Source: Lantana camara
Taxonomy: Eukaryota > Streptophyta > Magnoliopsida > Lamiales > Verbenaceae
Direction: 5' to 3'
NCBI GenBank assembly: GCA_037501455.1
Contig: CM074864.1
Span: forward strand, 57,045,001 to 57,109,000
DNA length: 64,000 bases
Of the stretch, positions 60,701 to 64,000 are shown piece after piece. Position 1 is the stretch's first letter; each line of letters begins with the position of its first letter. A program made the position numbers and the translations under genes. Below the pieces are notes generated by a model. It did not search any database and was not told the DNA's origin. It saw only the letters and a list, made by a program, of their open reading frames with translations.

Positions 60701-63049
60701 ATTCATAAATATTAAGATACAGCTCATGGTTCTTAGAATCCCATAATTCTAAATACCACTCCTACAAATATCCAACTTTATGTCGTAGGAATTTCCAGAA
60801 CTATTATCTAATCAACAGTCAATCTTTCCCAGTATAACGATTGGTCAATGTCAACAGTCAATATGTTCGGATTGCTTTTCTTTCATATTACATCCAGAAG
60901 AGGATTCATGGCACGTTCAAGGACTTGTCAATCTCGTATAGAAAATTTTAATTTCTTAACCAACATAGTTTCTAGTCATGCTAATAGTTAAATGCATTTT
61001 ATGTCTCCAAAATTGACATTTTGTTCATCGGTTCATAGAACTATCAAACTCAATTGAGTCCTTCCTAACTTTAATGCTTTCTGATCAAAAACAAGTAAAC
61101 TGGCCCACCTCTCTCTTTATCAAATAGCCACACTATTGATGTTGCCTAAATAAAAGCATAGGAGTTGCCAGATGACCACCTAGAAAGGATTACACAATAT
61201 ATGGTTAATTCTAAACAAGCATATCCAATACTAGTAGTTTACTTAAACTATATGAAGCGATGTTAGGTGCTAAATAATGAATCCACAACACCAACTAGCT
61301 CCTCTAGCGTTCAAGCCAAGTCGCCAACTATAACTATAGCAAGCCCTATGCAAAAGTAAAAGGGGGGGAATATGACCAACCGTGCCATCTACAGAAGCAG
61401 AAACCAAGCGGGACGTCATCCACTGGCACATAGAAAGGTCAGTCACTTCTCCATCATGGAGACCAACAAGTTGGACTCCATCAATCAACTTATCAATGGG
61501 ACACTTAAGGGGTTCCTCTGCTGAAAACTTTTGACCTTTTCCAACTTTTGTAGTGTCAATCTTCAAAACACGTCTCCCAATACCCACAACAAGTACTTCC
61601 TGTGAACAAAAATTACAAGTGATAAATAAGTTCTTGAAAGATTAAACACAGTTCCAAACTAAAACAGGATGTTTAAAATAGTATACTTGTTTATGGCAGT
61701 GCCAACAAACTCTAGGGTGAACTGACTCCCCTTCTCCAATAATTTGAAGGGCAATAACAATCCTCCCAGTAATTTGAGGTTTGTCTTCTTCATCTGGACC
61801 TTCAGTGATCTTCCACACATAAACCCGGCCATCCACACTTGCACTGCATCCGCCAAAATTAGCATAAGCACAGGCCCAAAAGATGGACAAAAAAATAAAA
61901 AAATAAAGACGAGGCTACCTAGCCAAAAGGTGAACATCCTCGGCAAAGAAAGCCATGTCAGTGACCCTCTGGAAGAAAATACAGTGGTCAGAGAGAAATC
62001 AAGGCCAGGTTATAAATACAGACACATAGGTTCATGCAAGAAAATCAAGAATAAAAAACCAAATATGAACTCGATGTTATTGGCATCAATGATTCCATGG
62101 TATATGGAAAACCAAATGAACGACACAAAATCTGTGAAACAAACAGCTAGTCCAAGTCAGAATTAACAAAATCCACATGAGCAGAGGGGCAACCAACCTG
62201 AGCTAGACCCTTAAGCAATGATCTCAATGCGGTGTTAATATTGAGCACTCGGATTGCACCCAGCTTAAGCCCATAACATATATATGTCTTATTGACAGCA
62301 ATTTGCCTTCCCACGACAAGGCCGGGGTCAGAACCATATTTCGTAATTGGTGTAACCTCAAGCTGAGGCTGCACCTCCCCGGGCAACCTAACATCTATGT
62401 CATAAACCAAACGATCTCCAAACAAATGCCGCCCCTTCGGAAGCTTACTGCTCGGCATCCGCATTACAGGGCTCTGATGAGAAGCCACTAAACCTGGCGC
62501 ACTTAAGTTGTTCACATTCTGAGGCACCGATAAATCCGATCCCCCAGACGAAGTTGGATGTATTTGAGGCATTGCCGGCTGCTGCGTAGTGTCATGAATG
62601 GACGAAGGCGGCGCACTCAACAAAGCCATCAGACGAGCCCCGTGGTTATTAGGGTTCTGTTGGGAAGAAGTAGGCGTTTGCGCTTGGGGCTGGAGCGGGG
62701 GCGTAGGATAAGAAAGCGACCTCTGCGGGTGCACGTTAGCGAAATCCTGAGGAGGCGGCGGTGAGGGACCGGAATAGGCGGGGTATACCGGATGGTAGTG
62801 AAACGGCGACGTCTGAGGCGGATATCCGGTCGGCGGAGGATAAGAGGCCGAAGGCGGTGGGAAAGGAGATGAGGAAACCAAATTAGGGCTACTGCCAGTG
62901 CTGCTAACATTATTGATGAAGTTTTGGGGATTAGGGTTCGCAGTGGACATGGAGGTGGGCGATGGTGGTGGCGGTGTTGATGACTTGAACAATTTCTGCA
63001 TATCGAAAGGAGCTCCGCCTGGTGGATTGGGATTGCCAGGGGAAGCCAT
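54799..63049 (-). CDS. VCS: VARICOSE / EDC4 mRNA-decapping scaffold, copy B (12 exons)
   Basis: Exons (- strand): 63049-62198, 61968-61919, 61843-61687, 61599-61381, 60039-59911, 59725-58169, 57678-57319, 57230-57111, 56821-56651, 56024-55860, 55764-55639, 55107-54799. All GT-AG; the total is 1404 codons plus stop, in frame. The domains are as in copy A: Pro-rich N-terminus (1-200), WD40-like region (about 205-610), Ser-rich linker (610-985), helical EDC4 C-terminus from 989. Exons 2, 3, 5 and 7-12 have identical lengths in both copies; differences lie in exons 1, 4 (one codon) and 6. The Ser-rich part is the most diverged, while the WD40 and C-terminal parts are highly similar. Introns 9 and 11 have gained mobile elements absent from copy A. 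Both copies appear functional; which is expressed cannot be told from sequence. Confidence 0.93.
55278..55578. mobile_element. MITE-like element in VCS copy B intron 11
   Basis: About 300 bases absent from copy A. The left end (TCAGGTTTGGCCAAATTAC) and the reverse of the right end (TGAGGTTCACTAAAATAC) are imperfect inverted repeats about 40 bases long. No coding sequence; the target duplication was not found. Confidence 0.6.
56098..56490. mobile_element. MITE-like element in VCS copy B intron 9
   Basis: About 390 bases absent from copy A, with imperfect inverted ends (GGGGGTGTTTGGCTGAGCTT, and GGGGGGCCTGCTAAGG in reverse) and many AGCTTATAAGCT-type motifs. It resembles a non-autonomous hAT element. 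No target duplication was resolved. Confidence 0.6.
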
Positions 63050-63300
63050 GGCAGTAAAGATGGCAGATTAACCCGTTGATGCAGAGATCTGGGGGATTTC
63101 AGTTGATTTTGAGAGCTATGAGTGTGCTTCAAGCCTTGAACACAGTATGTATGTATAGATATAATTGGTATACGTATAGGTTGATCAAGATTCAAGGATT
63201 ATATATCGTGGGTGAGTGGGGGGTAGATCGGGCCTCGGGGGGTGGGGATTGGGGGTGAGAGCCGGGTGAGGAGGTATGGCAGTGAAGAAAGACTCTTCAC
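63050..63300 (-). promoter_or_regulatory. 5' leader/promoter region of VCS copy B
   Basis: The first 30 bases upstream of the start match copy A; the rest is unrelated. This includes a G-rich stretch at 63205-63270. No confident TATA box. Confidence 0.4.
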
Positions 63301-64000
63301 TATTGGGGAAAACTATGAAAAAGGAGATTATTTTTATGTTTTTTTTTTTTTGTTTCCCTCTGCAATCTGCATCATGGTGATTTTGATTTGTTTAGTAACT
63401 TTTGTCTTTGACATTATTAATTTTTGAAAAATATTGGTAGGATTTTCTTTTAAGAATTAATGAATGATTAGAATAATACATATGGGATTCTTTTGTAATG
63501 AAACTTTTTTTCCCCTTAAATTGTATTTATTTTGTATTTTTCTTTTTTATCCTACATCTAGGCAACCACCTACGCCGGAGTTACAAATTAAACGGGACGG
63601 AAATTAAATAATTAAACCATCCCTAAATTTTAGAGGAGGAAGGTTCTAAATAACCACTCGATCTGAAATCGAGTGTCCCATTCTAACAAGCTTGTTCGCA
63701 CTCATGTTGCGTGTATGCGACATGTGTTTAATCATTGTTTCTCAAGGTATTTGTAAAAGTTCTCGACAATCGAACACTAAATTCCACAATGGATGGTACT
63801 CTACTTCATCTTTTTTGAGTTATTATGAACATTGATGGTGACATGGCCGAATTTCATAACATTGTGTGTCACCGTGTGTTTTCTGAGTCACCACACACGT
63901 GGCAGACTTTACCATATTTATGGCACATCACCATCTCATTGATATGCGACACATCATCATCTCTATCGGTTGACCAACTCAATTATCTTACATTGCCCAG
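63301..64000. other. Intergenic DNA, nothing recognised
   Basis: AT-rich to about 63540, then mixed composition. No open frame, RNA gene, repeat end or mobile-element hallmark could be supported. Confidence 0.5.

Noticed and set aside
61744..62166. 140-codon + strand frame across VCS copy B exons 2-3
   Set aside because: Antisense to well-supported exons and spans their introns.

Overview
This window is nuclear DNA from a flowering plant, most likely a eudicot. Genes have GT-AG introns, the intergenic DNA is AT-rich, and it contains Ty1/copia and Ty3/gypsy LTR retrotransposons, solo LTRs, tRNA-derived SINEs and small inverted-repeat elements. I cannot name the species.

Layout. A small intronless gene for a probable plastid J-domain co-chaperone (826-1281, +) lies at the left end. 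It converges on a 12-exon VARICOSE/EDC4 gene (copy A, 2702-10929, -). A second complete VARICOSE gene with the same exon structure (copy B, 54799-63049, -) lies at the right end. I derived all exon borders by comparing the two copies. Both reading frames are open, predicting 1426 and 1404 residues. VARICOSE is the scaffold of the cytoplasmic mRNA-decapping complex, so this locus carries two potentially functional scaffold genes in tandem, same orientation, about 44 kb apart.

The spacer (about 11.3-54.0 kb) is almost entirely transposable elements, and many insertions can be ordered because their target-site duplications (TSDs) are still readable. From the left: (i) a decayed copia element interrupted by a 2.9-kb solo LTR (TSD CTTCA); (ii) an inverted 0.6-kb fragment of VARICOSE copy A split by a four-deep nest of solo LTRs (TSDs ATCCT, TAAAT, GGAAT, CTAAC); (iii) two tandem 3-kb copia-derived units, each carrying a piece that resembles the C-terminal GTPase-effector region of a dynamin-related protein 4-like gene; (iv) a hAT-like element (TSD GATATGCC) split by a gag-only LTR element arranged LTR-gag-LTR-gag-LTR, whose middle LTR is itself split by a 9.2-kb copia element (TSD AGTCC).

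Most notable signals: an array of short hairpins whose stems differ but stay paired, located between gag and the polypurine tract of the gag-only element; dense G-box (CACGTG) and ACGT clusters in copia-type LTRs; arrays of ACACGGCCGTGT palindromes in gypsy-type LTRs; and a VARICOSE fragment in inverted orientation to its source gene, flanked by LTR promoters. Everything is read by eye; no alignment or database search was run.
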